From: Clostridia bacterium
Lineage (GTDB): Bacteria > Bacillota > Clostridia > TANB77 > CAG-508
Assembly (NCBI GenBank): GCA_900752095.1
Contig: CAADUD010000050.1
Span: forward strand, 1-22,506
Direction: 5' to 3'
DNA: 22,506 nucleotides
Shown piece after piece: positions 8,177 through 16,743 of this stretch. Position numbers and translations under genes: made by a program. Within the stretch, counting starts at the first letter, position 1. Every line of letters starts with the position of its first letter. The notes under the pieces are model-generated. The model did no database searches. It saw nothing but the letters and a program-made list of their open reading frames with translations, and was not told the origin of the DNA.

Positions 8177-10599
8177 TTTTCTCCCTTTTCTAAAATTTCT
8201 ACTAGCTTCTGTGTTAAATATTTTCTTGTATATTCTTTTACCATTTTTCCTTCTACATTTTGATTTCTTTTTTCATACAAGTATATAATTTTACTTATAA
8301 TTTGTTGTATATCTTCTTTTGGAATACAATAAGCGTTAGAAGCACTGTTACATACTGTAACAATTTCACTATCTGGATTACATAATACTAATATTGGTCT
8401 TTGACAACCTATGTAATCAAATATCTTACCTGTCTGTTCACTTTTTTCATTTCCTCCAATAACTAATAATATATCTGCTCCCTTACAATATTCTAATGTT
8501 TCATAATAAGTTTTTCTTCCTAAAAAAGAACAAAATGATTCTATATTCTCTTCTTGAGCTAATTTTATTACTCTCTTTTCTTCTTGTCCAATATGAACAA
8601 AATTTACTTTATAGCCTTGTTCATTTACTTTTTTAATTGCTTTGAAAATAGTAGATGGATTTCTAAATCCTGCAGAGACTTCAAACTTACCAGCATATAC
8701 AATAGAAAATTCATCCATTTTTTTAGGGATAATTTCTGCATAATCGTCTGGATCATATCCATTTGGAATAGTGTAAAATTTATTCTTTAAAGTAGGATAT
8801 TCTCTTTGATATTCCATTGTCATAGTTTCATTTACTGTACAAATAGCAAGAGCCTCTTTGAAAATTTTTCTTTCCCAAAATGCAATTACAGCTTTTTTTA
8901 AATATGCCTTTATTTTTCTGAAAAAAGTAGTAGCATTTATTCTTTGCAATTTCCAAGGATCTCGTAAGTCAATAACATATGGAATATGATATCTTTGGTA
9001 AATATAAGGAGCAATTTTCATTGGTTCAAAAGGCCCCCCTGTTATAAATACCCTATCATAATCTTTTTGCTCTAGAATAGAATCAATTTCTTTTCGTAGT
9101 TGTTTATAAAAACCTATTTCTGTTTTTTGATTCTTTTTATTTTTCCAGTTTAGTTTTATAATTTGTACATCAGCTTCAATATCTTTTAATAAAGTTTCAT
9201 CATAATTTGTAATATATTTATCAGCTATGGTCACTACTGTAGGTTGCCAATTCATCTTTTTCAAATATTTCACATATTTAGCTACTCTTACAGTTCCTAT
9301 TCCTCCCATTGGTGGAAAATAGGTTGTAATCATTAAAATATTTTTCATTTTTGATTCTTTTCTTCCTCCTGTTTCTTCTTCTTTCTTATTTTTATTGCAT
9401 AATAGAATTAATCCTATCATTATATAAAATCCTATTGCTGTATCATAAGAAATTAAAGAGCTGGAAGAAATATTATTGATAAAAATCATACATAATATTG
9501 GAATATAATATTTTAATATTTTCTTATTTTCTTTATTTTTCCAGTAATGATATAGTGGTGAAATTAGCATTATAGAATAAAATGCTAAACCAAAAATACC
9601 ATATTGTAGAAGCATTTGTAACCATTCACTATCTACATAGCCTAGCGAACTAACATGATTTTTAACAGGTCCTATCCCTAATAAAGCATTTTCCTGAATA
9701 ATTGGTATATATCTTTCCCATTTATTTACTCGCTCTATCCAACTATTAGCATTAGAGAAATCAAATACTTGAAATAATCTCCAAGTTAAACTATCTGGTA
9801 AAATCAGTAGTATTACGATTCCTAACAAAATAGCAATTCCTGTTCCTAATATAGCTTTTTTCCATCCTTTTTTTAACCAAATTACAATTAAAATGTATAA
9901 AAGAAAAGAAGCCAAAAAAGCAATTTGTATAGTTCTCGTTAAAGTCATCATTAAATTAATTAAACATAGTAATATAGAAAATAAACATAAAGATTTATAT
10001 TTTGCTTGTTTATAATATAAAAGATTAAAGTAAATTCCTAATGAAACTAGTATTCCATAAACAGATGGATTTGGTTTCGTTCCTACTATTCTTGGAGTAG
10101 GATAATCACCTACTAAACTAGTAGACTGTGTTGGTGCATATGACTTAATATATAATTCATTAATAGAAAATGGATTAAAATATTGAATAATACCAGAAAT
10201 AGAAATAATAATCATTAAAATGCTAATTGTTTTTAATAGAAAAATTTTATACTTTTCTTCTTGACATATTGTTAAGACAATTACCGTAATCATAGCAAAT
10301 ACTATATATCGAACAATTTCAAAAACATCGTTAAATTGAACAGTCAAGCAATTGACTAACAAAGAAGTAGCTATTATAATAGCTAAGATAAAATTACTTA
10401 CCACAAAAACGTTACGAAGTGCTTTTTTTATTTCTTCCTTTTTTTGCACAAATAAATACACACTCATTATAGCGATTATCACAGTTGCTATTTTAAACAT
10501 ACTAACACCAACTATAGAAATAGTTGATGGTAATATCATAAAGGCTACTAAAATAAATAATATTATTTTATTGCTGTCTATTTTTTTAGTAATATTCAT
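8173..10599 (-). CDS. Fusion of Wzy-type O-antigen polymerase and a GT4 glycosyltransferase
   Basis: This is an 808-residue protein with two complete parts. Residues 1 to about 405 are a polytopic Wzy/O-antigen-ligase-like polymerase with roughly ten or more membrane segments and the large outer loop ending in ERVNKWERYIPIIQENALLGIGPV. Residues 418-808 are a cytoplasmic GT4 glycosyltransferase beginning MKNILMITTYFPPMGGIGTVRVAKYVKYL, with VIDLRDPWKLQ and the donor-site segment EKSEQTGKIFDYIGCQRPILVL. The hydrophilic linker KNKKEEETGGRKESK contains a vestigial AGGAGG (9365-9370), 16 bases before the in-frame ATG at 9346-9348. The two genes were therefore probably separate once, and the GT may still be made alone. 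The ATG at 10599 follows AAGGAG; the 3' end overlaps wzx by four bases. It could be a real fusion or the result of a lost stop codon. Confidence 0.85.
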   Translation of the reverse strand: MNITKKIDSNKIILFILVAFMILPSTISIVGVSMFKIATVIIAIMSVYLFVQKKEEIKKALRNVFVVSNFILAIIIATSLLVNCLTVQFNDVFEIVRYIVFAMITVIVLTICQEEKYKIFLLKTISILMIIISISGIIQYFNPFSINELYIKSYAPTQSTSLVGDYPTPRIVGTKPNPSVYGILVSLGIYFNLLYYKQAKYKSLCLFSILLCLINLMMTLTRTIQIAFLASFLLYILIVIWLKKGWKKAILGTGIAILLGIVILLILPDSLTWRLFQVFDFSNANSWIERVNKWERYIPIIQENALLGIGPVKNHVSSLGYVDSEWLQMLLQYGIFGLAFYSIMLISPLYHYWKNKENKKILKYYIPILCMIFINNISSSSLISYDTAIGFYIMIGLILLCNKNKKEEETGGRKESKMKNILMITTYFPPMGGIGTVRVAKYVKYLKKMNWQPTVVTIADKYITNYDETLLKDIEADVQIIKLNWKNKKNQKTEIGFYKQLRKEIDSILEQKDYDRVFITGGPFEPMKIAPYIYQRYHIPYVIDLRDPWKLQRINATTFFRKIKAYLKKAVIAFWERKIFKEALAICTVNETMTMEYQREYPTLKNKFYTIPNGYDPDDYAEIIPKKMDEFSIVYAGKFEVSAGFRNPSTIFKAIKKVNEQGYKVNFVHIGQEEKRVIKLAQEENIESFCSFLGRKTYYETLEYCKGADILLVIGGNEKSEQTGKIFDYIGCQRPILVLCNPDSEIVTVCNSASNAYCIPKEDIQQIISKIIYLYEKRNQNVEGKMVKEYTRKYLTQKLVEILEKGEK
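9346..9370 (-). promoter_or_regulatory. Internal ribosome binding site and possible second start inside the Wzy-GT fusion
   Basis: AGGAGG lies at 9365-9370 and an in-frame ATG at 9346-9348, separated by 16 bases, exactly where the GT4 domain begins. The spacing is longer than the optimum of 5 to 10, so initiation would be weak. It looks like a relic of, or an alternative start for, an originally separate glycosyltransferase gene. Confidence 0.5.
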
Positions 10600-10625
10600 T
10601 TATTTGCTCCTTAATTTCCTTTCTT

Positions 10626-11801
10626 TTAATTATTTTTTTTCATAACTTCTATGTATTGTTTTGCGTTATTTTCCCATGTTAGTTTTTGAGCATCTTGACA
10701 TGCTCTTTTTCTTATTTCTTGTATATTGTATTTTTTTGAATAGATTTCATCAATTAACTGTACAATTTCTTTTACATTTGGATTAACTAAAAAGCCATTT
10801 TCTTTGTCTTTTATAAAACCATCAATACCTTCTGTTTTCGTTCCTATTGTAATACATCCCATACTCATGGCCTCGGGATATACAATTCCAAACCCCTCAT
10901 GAATACTAGGTAATAAGAAAATGTAGCTTTCATTCATTAAAGTTAATACTTCTTTATTGATAAGTTGATTTTTAAATGTTACATGTTCTTTTAACTCTAA
11001 ATCTTCCACTAATTGTACTAGCTTGTCCTTTTCTTTTCCAACACCTACTATGTTTAAATGAATGAATGGGTATTTTTTCTTTAATTCTGAAATAGCATCA
11101 ATAGATAAGTCATGATTTTTATATGGATTTAACGCACCAACGGTAATAATGTTATATAGATACTTTTCCTTTTCTATATTTTTCCTTTCTAGTTGATTAA
11201 TTCCGTTAAAAATAACTTTAGAATTCTTAATATTTAATGAGTTCAATTTATTTTGAAGTTTATAGCTTACACAAATTCCATAATCCACAACATTAAATAT
11301 CTTTTTTATTAGCTTAATTCCATTTGGATTTGTTGTATTTTTCTCAAAACTTGTTCCATGTAAAGTTACAGTAGTAAATATATGAGGATATTTCTTTTTT
11401 AATTGATAGGCAACATAGCCTTCTATTTTAAAAGTATGAGCATCTACATATACTATATCATGACTTTTTAATAATTTTTTAAATTGTTTTTTAATACTTT
11501 GATAATAGAAATATCCATTAATATTCATTGGTGAATAATATAAGAAATTCGATAATGATAAAGATTTTAAATATATCACTTCTACCCCATCAATCATTTG
11601 ATGTGTGTCTTCTTTATAAAGTTTCTTCATGAAATTTTTTTTGTATTTTTGAAAATGAGATAATATTGGAAACCAATGTACAATTGCAAAAACAACCACA
11701 TGATATCCTTGCTTTACTAATGCTTTAGCATGTTCATGTACATAACTACAATATGGTGAATTATCAAATGTAACATGTGATAAAATGACAATTGTTTTCA
11801 C
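10626..11801 (-). CDS. GT4 family glycosyltransferase (GTG start)
   Basis: This is a 391-residue GT-B fold glycosyltransferase. The start is a GTG at 11799-11801 (protein begins M/V-KTIVILSHVTFDNSPYC), because a perfect AAGGAGG (11808-11814) lies six bases upstream. The longer reading would start inside the preceding gene without a site. The N-terminal domain has the SYVHEHAKALVKQGYHVVVFA segment; the C-terminal domain has ITVGALNPYKNHDLSIDAI and the EX7E-type donor motif EGFGIVYPE followed by AMSMGCITIGT. It presumably adds one sugar of the repeat unit to the lipid carrier at the cytoplasmic face. Donor and acceptor cannot be predicted. It sits 26 nt downstream of another GT4 gene and 26 nt before wzy. 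Confidence 0.88.
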   Translation of the reverse strand: MKTIVILSHVTFDNSPYCSYVHEHAKALVKQGYHVVVFAIVHWFPILSHFQKYKKNFMKKLYKEDTHQMIDGVEVIYLKSLSLSNFLYYSPMNINGYFYYQSIKKQFKKLLKSHDIVYVDAHTFKIEGYVAYQLKKKYPHIFTTVTLHGTSFEKNTTNPNGIKLIKKIFNVVDYGICVSYKLQNKLNSLNIKNSKVIFNGINQLERKNIEKEKYLYNIITVGALNPYKNHDLSIDAISELKKKYPFIHLNIVGVGKEKDKLVQLVEDLELKEHVTFKNQLINKEVLTLMNESYIFLLPSIHEGFGIVYPEAMSMGCITIGTKTEGIDGFIKDKENGFLVNPNVKEIVQLIDEIYSKKYNIQEIRKRACQDAQKLTWENNAKQYIEVMKKNN

Positions 11802-11807
11802 TTGTTT

Positions 11808-11814
11808 CCTCCTT
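11808..11814 (-). promoter_or_regulatory. Ribosome binding site fixing the GTG start at 11801
   Basis: The coding strand reads AAGGAGG, followed by a six-base spacer and GTG. It decides the start of this glycosyltransferase in place of a 23-codon-longer reading that would overlap the upstream gene. Confidence 0.8.
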
Positions 11815-11827
11815 ACTATGTACTTAA

Positions 11828-12916
11828 TTAAAAATAAATAGTATCTAAATTTTTTACAACATCTTCCCAAATAAATTTAGATTTTATCTTATCTACATTT
11901 TTTCTTTTCTGTTCTAATATTTCTTTGTTGTTTTGTATATAAGTTAATAATTTTTCTACTTCCTCTAAATTAGTTCCATCTACGCTAAAACCAATATCAT
12001 ATTCTTTTATTGTTTTTTCTAATAAGGAATCTTTAGAAACAATAACAGGAAGTCCACTAATGATAGACTCAAAAAATTTGGTTGGTAAAGCTGTTTCGTC
12101 ATTTGGATTTCCTTTATTATAAACTATATAAACTATATCGGCATTAGAATAAAACTCCCCAATTTCTTCGTGAGTATAGGATCCTGTTAGTTCAATATTA
12201 TTAGCGTCTTTTGCTAATTGCTTTAATTGTTCTAATATTTCTCCAGAACCATGAATGGAAATTTTAATATTTTTTAATTTTTTTCCAGCTAGTATTAAAT
12301 TTGTCATTGGTACTAAATGCCTTACATAGCCTGCATAAGTAATTCTTAAAGAATCATCTGGTTTATGAATTACTCTTTGAAATTTAGAAGATTCTGGGTA
12401 ATTTGGTAGATAAACTAATTTATTTTTATTTTTTTCTTCCACATTTTCTATTTGCTTTTCATTTACATGAATAATTTTATAACTTTTATTTTGTAAAAAT
12501 TTTAGTAATCTCTTAACAACGAAATAAATTTTAGCATAACTTCCAGAATTATAATATTCGTGCATATCAAAAATAAGTTTATCCCCACGTTTATGTAATA
12601 AGTAACCTACTAACATTCCATCTAAATCGTGACAGTGAATGTATTGATAATCTATGGTTTTTAGATATTTCTTACAAGCCTTTTTAAATTGTAGAAGTTT
12701 AAATATTTGTTTTAGTCCACTACCATATTTTGATTCTTCAAAAAAACGGACAATTTTTATTTTTCCCAATTGTTCAACAGGCTTATTAATATGTTGATTT
12801 TCTCTATCCCAACAAAGTATTTCTACTTCATTTCCTTTTTGAGTTAAATATTTTGCTTCTTTATAAACTCTTAAGTCAGGCGCAAATCCATTTGTTAAAA
12901 TCATAATAATTTTCAT
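11828..12916 (-). CDS. GT4 family glycosyltransferase
   Basis: This is a 362-residue GT-B glycosyltransferase starting MKIIMILTNGFAPDLRVYKEAKYL. The ATG at 12914-12916 has AAGGAG (12925-12930) eight bases upstream and shares one base with the TGA of the C5-epimerase gene (TGATG), a tight translational coupling. Recognisable segments are YIHCHDLDGMLVGYLL in the N-domain, RITYAGYVRHLVPM at the start of the C-domain, and the donor-site helix ALPTKFFESIISGLPVIVS. It would extend the lipid-linked repeat unit. There are no membrane segments. Sugar specificity is unknown. The direct coupling to the phase-variable epimerase gene means that early termination there could reduce its translation by polarity. 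Confidence 0.87.
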   Translation of the reverse strand: MKIIMILTNGFAPDLRVYKEAKYLTQKGNEVEILCWDRENQHINKPVEQLGKIKIVRFFEESKYGSGLKQIFKLLQFKKACKKYLKTIDYQYIHCHDLDGMLVGYLLHKRGDKLIFDMHEYYNSGSYAKIYFVVKRLLKFLQNKSYKIIHVNEKQIENVEEKNKNKLVYLPNYPESSKFQRVIHKPDDSLRITYAGYVRHLVPMTNLILAGKKLKNIKISIHGSGEILEQLKQLAKDANNIELTGSYTHEEIGEFYSNADIVYIVYNKGNPNDETALPTKFFESIISGLPVIVSKDSLLEKTIKEYDIGFSVDGTNLEEVEKLLTYIQNNKEILEQKRKNVDKIKSKFIWEDVVKNLDTIYF

Positions 12917-14028
12917 CAAGAGTTCTCCTTTACATAATTTTCCCATCTTTCACTATAATACATAAAAGTTGCATTGTTTTCGAACTGATTAATTATTTTT
13001 AATTGTGCTACATGAATATTATGATATTTTTCAGAAGTATGCAATGGTAAGTTTTTCTCTGTTAAATGTCCTAAGTGATATAAACTAATTCCTGTACTAT
13101 CATAAAAAGGTAAACAATATTCTAATGTCTCGACTCCATCATTATATAGTTGCTTTGCTTGTTTATCATTAGAAATGCTATATAAGTCATGCAATCCTAT
13201 TAATGTAAACATAAATCCATTTAATGTATAAGAAGCAGGAATAGTTGGGTATTCTTCATAATATGGATGTCCAAAAAAATCTGCACATAGACCTCCATCT
13301 TTTACATCAATTGTTAAAGGTTTCATTGCAAGTTGTGCTGCAGCTAAATAAGTTTTATCTTTAGAAATATGATACATTCTAGAAAATAAAGAAATTACTT
13401 GCCCCTGTGCCATTGCTGAAGACCATGGTGCTTTCATAGTTTGATTAGTTCCACCTACTTTAAAATCATAATTATAATAAAATTTTCCATTTTTCTTATC
13501 TTGTATTTTTAATAAATAATCAGCTTGTATTTTAGCTTTTTCATAATATTCTTGATTAGAAGTCTGAATATAATTTCCATACATGTTTAGACCATATTGA
13601 GCAATACTAACTGGATTATATTGATATTCATTATTGTGTCTCACCAATCTTACTCCATCTTTATCTTTTTCTACATTTTCATCTTTTAGATATTCTGTTG
13701 TATAAAAGAGGTATTCTGTCTTCACATCATAGTTTGGTTGTTCTGCAATTAACGGTCCAAAGTTGAATTTTTTACTTCTAGCATCTCCACTATTGTTTTG
13801 AGCGCTATTATTGATTTCTTTATATAAATTACTATTCATTCTATTTAATTTATGGTTAAACCAAAAGCCCATTATTACATTAATAATAATAGCTAATATC
13901 ATTAAAATAATTGCCACAATAACTTTAATATCTTTTTTATTTGTAATTAGCTGCCCGTTCTGTTGTGTAAAATGCTGCTCTCTCTCTCTCTCTCTCTCTA
14001 CAGTATCATGGTTTTTGTCGCTTTTCAT
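12916..14028 (-). CDS. Membrane-anchored D-glucuronyl C5-epimerase homologue with phase-variable 5' repeat
   Basis: This 370-residue protein strongly resembles the C-terminal catalytic domain of animal heparosan glucuronyl C5-epimerase (GLCE). Matching stretches are SAMAQGQVISLFSRMY (about 204-219), YYEEYPTIPASYTLNGFMF (about 256-274), LPFYDSTGISLYHLGH, and KYHNIHVAQL. The tyrosines in EEY (260), SLY (317) and EKY (335) sit where the catalytic tyrosines of GLCE are found. A short cytoplasmic tail (1-35) and one membrane segment (about 36-56) make it a type II protein with the enzyme outside, so it should act on exported glycan. The start is ATG 14026-14028, ten bases after AAGGAG (14039-14044); an upstream TTG has no site. 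Residues 11-17 (ERERERE) are encoded by (AG)11. The substrate may be ManNAc3NAcA in the polymer, or a plain glucuronate. Confidence 0.85.
   Translation of the reverse strand: MKSDKNHDTVEREREREQHFTQQNGQLITNKKDIKVIVAIILMILAIIINVIMGFWFNHKLNRMNSNLYKEINNSAQNNSGDARSKKFNFGPLIAEQPNYDVKTEYLFYTTEYLKDENVEKDKDGVRLVRHNNEYQYNPVSIAQYGLNMYGNYIQTSNQEYYEKAKIQADYLLKIQDKKNGKFYYNYDFKVGGTNQTMKAPWSSAMAQGQVISLFSRMYHISKDKTYLAAAQLAMKPLTIDVKDGGLCADFFGHPYYEEYPTIPASYTLNGFMFTLIGLHDLYSISNDKQAKQLYNDGVETLEYCLPFYDSTGISLYHLGHLTEKNLPLHTSEKYHNIHVAQLKIINQFENNATFMYYSERWENYVKENS
13978..13999 (-). repeat. (AG)11 dinucleotide microsatellite in the 5' coding region of the C5-epimerase
   Basis: Eleven uninterrupted AG units on the coding strand begin at the last base of codon 10. 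They encode alternating Glu and Arg upstream of the membrane anchor. Loss of one unit gives a 29-residue peptide ending in TAA; gain of one unit gives a 27-residue peptide ending in TAA. Such tracts are classic slipped-strand phase-variation switches, and no comparable tract is seen elsewhere in the window. Confidence 0.9.
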
Positions 14029-14038
14029 AATATTACTT

Positions 14039-14044
14039 CTCCTT
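14039..14044 (-). promoter_or_regulatory. Ribosome binding site fixing the C5-epimerase start
   Basis: AAGGAG on the coding strand lies ten bases before the ATG at 14026-14028. It places the start upstream of the AG tract, so the tract is translated and length changes shift the frame. Confidence 0.75.
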
Positions 14045-15289
14045 TTAATCAATAATTTCTTGCAATTGTTTTGCTAATACTTGGTAATCGAATTGTGCTA
14101 ACAATTTTTTGGAGTTTTCCTTATATTGTTCCTTTTTTTCATCGTAAGTTTTATAAATTTTAAAAAACGCATTATAATATTCATCTAATGTATTGCTTTG
14201 CAAAGTAATGCCACATCCATTTTTTTCTATTAAATCATATGGATTATAGAAAGTAGAAATAATTGGATTTCCACTATATAAATAGGCAAACATTTTATTT
14301 TGGCTTGTTCCATATTTAAAAATCCCTACATTTCTTCCATGTAATAAACAAATATTACATTTTGACATAATATCTGGTATGTATTTATTATCAACGAAAC
14401 TTCTAAAAATAACATTATGAATATGATTTTGCTTACAATACTCTATAATTTCTTCTTTTTCATTTCCATTTCCATATAAAAATACTCTAATATTTTTTAA
14501 ATTATTTTCTTGTATTTTTTTGGCTAGTTCTGCAATTTGTTTCACATTATAGGCTTTTCTAAGGCTACCTGTATAAAGTAATTTAAATGTTCTTTTATCA
14601 TTTAATTCATCATCATCATCAATAGAATATTCTTTTTTGTTTTCGTCATATTGTGTTAAATCTACTCCATTGTTAATATTATATATTTTGGAAAGATTTA
14701 TTTTATCTTTATATTTTTTAGTAGCAATATATTCTTTTCCCCCTGCCATAGTAAAAACTAGTTTATCTGCCTTTATATACATATATTTTTCTACCATATA
14801 TAATATTTTTACTAAAATGTTATTTTTACTAGCTACTCCAAATTCCACAATCGAATCTGGCCATAAATCTCTTACTTCTATAATGTTTTTTATTTTTAGT
14901 TTTTTAGCAAACTGGATTCCTAATACTGCAGTAGTTGGAGTAGGAGAAGAAGCATAGATAATATCTGGTTTTCCTACTTCAGCTATCAATTTTTTCATAG
15001 ATCTTCTAGCATTTATAAAAAATTGAAGGATATTAAAAACTCTTTTTAATCCATTACCATGATATTGGTTTGTTCTAATATGTATGTAATTTACACCATC
15101 AATATTAGATATTTGATATAGACTATTATTATTAATTAAATTTATATCAGAATTATGGATTGCACTAGAAGCTATAATATAGACATTATATTTTTCTTTA
15201 TCCATATATTTTGCAATATTATGATGTCTTACAATACCTCCATATTTTGGAGGTACTGCATTCTGGTTCAGAATCCATATATTTTTCAT
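14045..15289 (-). CDS. GT4 family glycosyltransferase (WbuB-like)
   Basis: This is a 414-residue GT-B glycosyltransferase beginning MKNIWILNQNAVPPKYGGIVRHHNIAKYM, the usual opening of the WbuB/WcaI-like GT4 group. Also seen are PDIIYASSPTPTTAVLGIQFAKKLKIKNIIEVRDLWPDSIVEFG in the N-domain, KLLYTGSLRKAYNVKQIAELA at the domain junction, and the donor-site stretch GTSQNKMFAYLYSGNPIIS. Members of this group often transfer N-acetylamino sugars such as FucNAc early in repeat-unit assembly, but the donor here is not predictable. It is the first glycosyltransferase gene after the nucleotide-sugar genes. The ATG at 15287-15289 follows AAAGGG and lies 18 nt after wbpA; the next gene starts 16 nt beyond its stop. 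Confidence 0.88.
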   Translation of the reverse strand: MKNIWILNQNAVPPKYGGIVRHHNIAKYMDKEKYNVYIIASSAIHNSDINLINNNSLYQISNIDGVNYIHIRTNQYHGNGLKRVFNILQFFINARRSMKKLIAEVGKPDIIYASSPTPTTAVLGIQFAKKLKIKNIIEVRDLWPDSIVEFGVASKNNILVKILYMVEKYMYIKADKLVFTMAGGKEYIATKKYKDKINLSKIYNINNGVDLTQYDENKKEYSIDDDDELNDKRTFKLLYTGSLRKAYNVKQIAELAKKIQENNLKNIRVFLYGNGNEKEEIIEYCKQNHIHNVIFRSFVDNKYIPDIMSKCNICLLHGRNVGIFKYGTSQNKMFAYLYSGNPIISTFYNPYDLIEKNGCGITLQSNTLDEYYNAFFKIYKTYDEKKEQYKENSKKLLAQFDYQVLAKQLQEIID

Positions 15290-15307
15290 TACTCGCTTTA
15301 CCCTTTC

Positions 15308-16630
15308 TTATAGTAATTCAATATTCTCCCTATTTTTTGCATTTTTCATTGCATTTCTTGTATCAAAAATTGCTTTTGCATTCTTTTCTATCATTTCATA
15401 GTCAAATTTACTATGTGCAGCTGTAAACATAACTAAATCTACTTCTTGTATTTTTTGTACATCAATTTCTTTTAATCCTTTATGAATTTCTCCCTTATAT
15501 TTATATTCAGGAATATATGGGTCATAAAATTCTACCACTGCTCCTTCTTTTTGTAAAAGTTCAATTACTTTTAGTGCAGGACTTTCTCTGTAATCGTCAA
15601 TATCATTTTTATAAGCAACACCAAGCACTAAAACTTTAGCTCCATTTAAAGCTTTTTTAAATCTCATGCTTAGCATTTTGCCAGCTCTTTCTACACAGTA
15701 TTCAGGCATTCTATCATTAATAATACCAGAGGCTTGAATTAAAGAAGTATGAAATCCATATTCTCTTGCTTTCCAATCTAAGTAATATGGATCAAGTGGA
15801 ATACAATGTCCGCCAAGTCCTGGACCTGGATAAAAAGCTTGGAATCCATAAGGTTTTGTTTTAGCAGCATCTACTACTTCCCACAAACTAATTCCCATCT
15901 TTTCACATAGCATAGCAAGTTCATTTACTAATCCTATATTAATATTCCTGTAAGTATTTTCTAATATTTTTTCCATTTCTGCAACTGCTGGTGAAGAAAC
16001 TTCGTAAATATCTGCTCCTAATACAGCACGATACATTTTAGAAATAACTTCTGTTGCATCTTTTCCTATTGCTCCTACTACTTTTGGTGTATTTTTGGTT
16101 TTATAATATGCATTTCCTGGATCTACTCTTTCTGGTGAAAAACCTAAATAAAAATCTTCTCCACATTTTAGTCCTGATTTTTCTTCTAGTATTGGTTTTA
16201 ATAGTTCTTCTGTTGTACCAGGATAAGTAGTAGATTCTAGTACTACCATAGTCTCTTTTTTCAAATGTTCTGCTACTGCTTTTGTACTATTTACTACATA
16301 ACTAATATCTGGTTGTTGATGTTCATCTAGAGGTGTTGGAACACAAATAGCAATAAAATCTACATCTTTCACAAATGAAAAATCGGTTGTTGCTTTTAAC
16401 ATTCCTTTTTCTACAAGTTCTTTCAAGTCATTATCTACTACATCTCCAATATAATTATGTCCTTCATTAACCATTTTCACTTTTGCATCTTGCACATCAA
16501 ATCCAATTGTTTTAAATCCTGCTTTTGCTTTCTCTACTGCTAGTGGTAATCCTACATATCCAAGTCCTACTACACCAACTACAATTTCTTTGTTTTCAAT
16601 TTTTTTAATAAGATTTTCTTTCATTCCCAT
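15308..16630 (-). CDS. wbpA: UDP-N-acetyl-D-glucosamine 6-dehydrogenase (WbpA)
   Basis: This 440-residue NAD-dependent nucleotide-sugar dehydrogenase performs the four-electron oxidation of UDP-GlcNAc to UDP-GlcNAcA, the first step towards UDP-ManNAc3NAcA. The Rossmann motif is GVVGLGYVGLPLA (19-31), and the catalytic cysteine lies in GPGLGGHCIPLDPYY (Cys276). STTYPGTTEE, GFSPERVDPGN and the C-terminal VLGVAYKNDIDDYRESPALKVIELL are standard for the family. WecC (UDP-ManNAc dehydrogenase) is a close relative, but the adjacent wbpB, wbpE and wbpD genes favour WbpA. There is an ATG two codons downstream too; the first one fits GGAAGGAAG upstream better. The 113-nt gap before it (16631-16743) contains no strong signal. 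Confidence 0.9.
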   Translation of the reverse strand: MGMKENLIKKIENKEIVVGVVGLGYVGLPLAVEKAKAGFKTIGFDVQDAKVKMVNEGHNYIGDVVDNDLKELVEKGMLKATTDFSFVKDVDFIAICVPTPLDEHQQPDISYVVNSTKAVAEHLKKETMVVLESTTYPGTTEELLKPILEEKSGLKCGEDFYLGFSPERVDPGNAYYKTKNTPKVVGAIGKDATEVISKMYRAVLGADIYEVSSPAVAEMEKILENTYRNINIGLVNELAMLCEKMGISLWEVVDAAKTKPYGFQAFYPGPGLGGHCIPLDPYYLDWKAREYGFHTSLIQASGIINDRMPEYCVERAGKMLSMRFKKALNGAKVLVLGVAYKNDIDDYRESPALKVIELLQKEGAVVEFYDPYIPEYKYKGEIHKGLKEIDVQKIQEVDLVMFTAAHSKFDYEMIEKNAKAIFDTRNAMKNAKNRENIELL

Positions 16631-16743
16631 TTTTATTTTACTTCCTTCCTATTTTTTATTATTTTCTATTATCATTTGCTCTATTAGGTAATATTTTTGA
16701 AAGAATTTATTACATATATATTCATTTTAATGCAACAGCTAAT

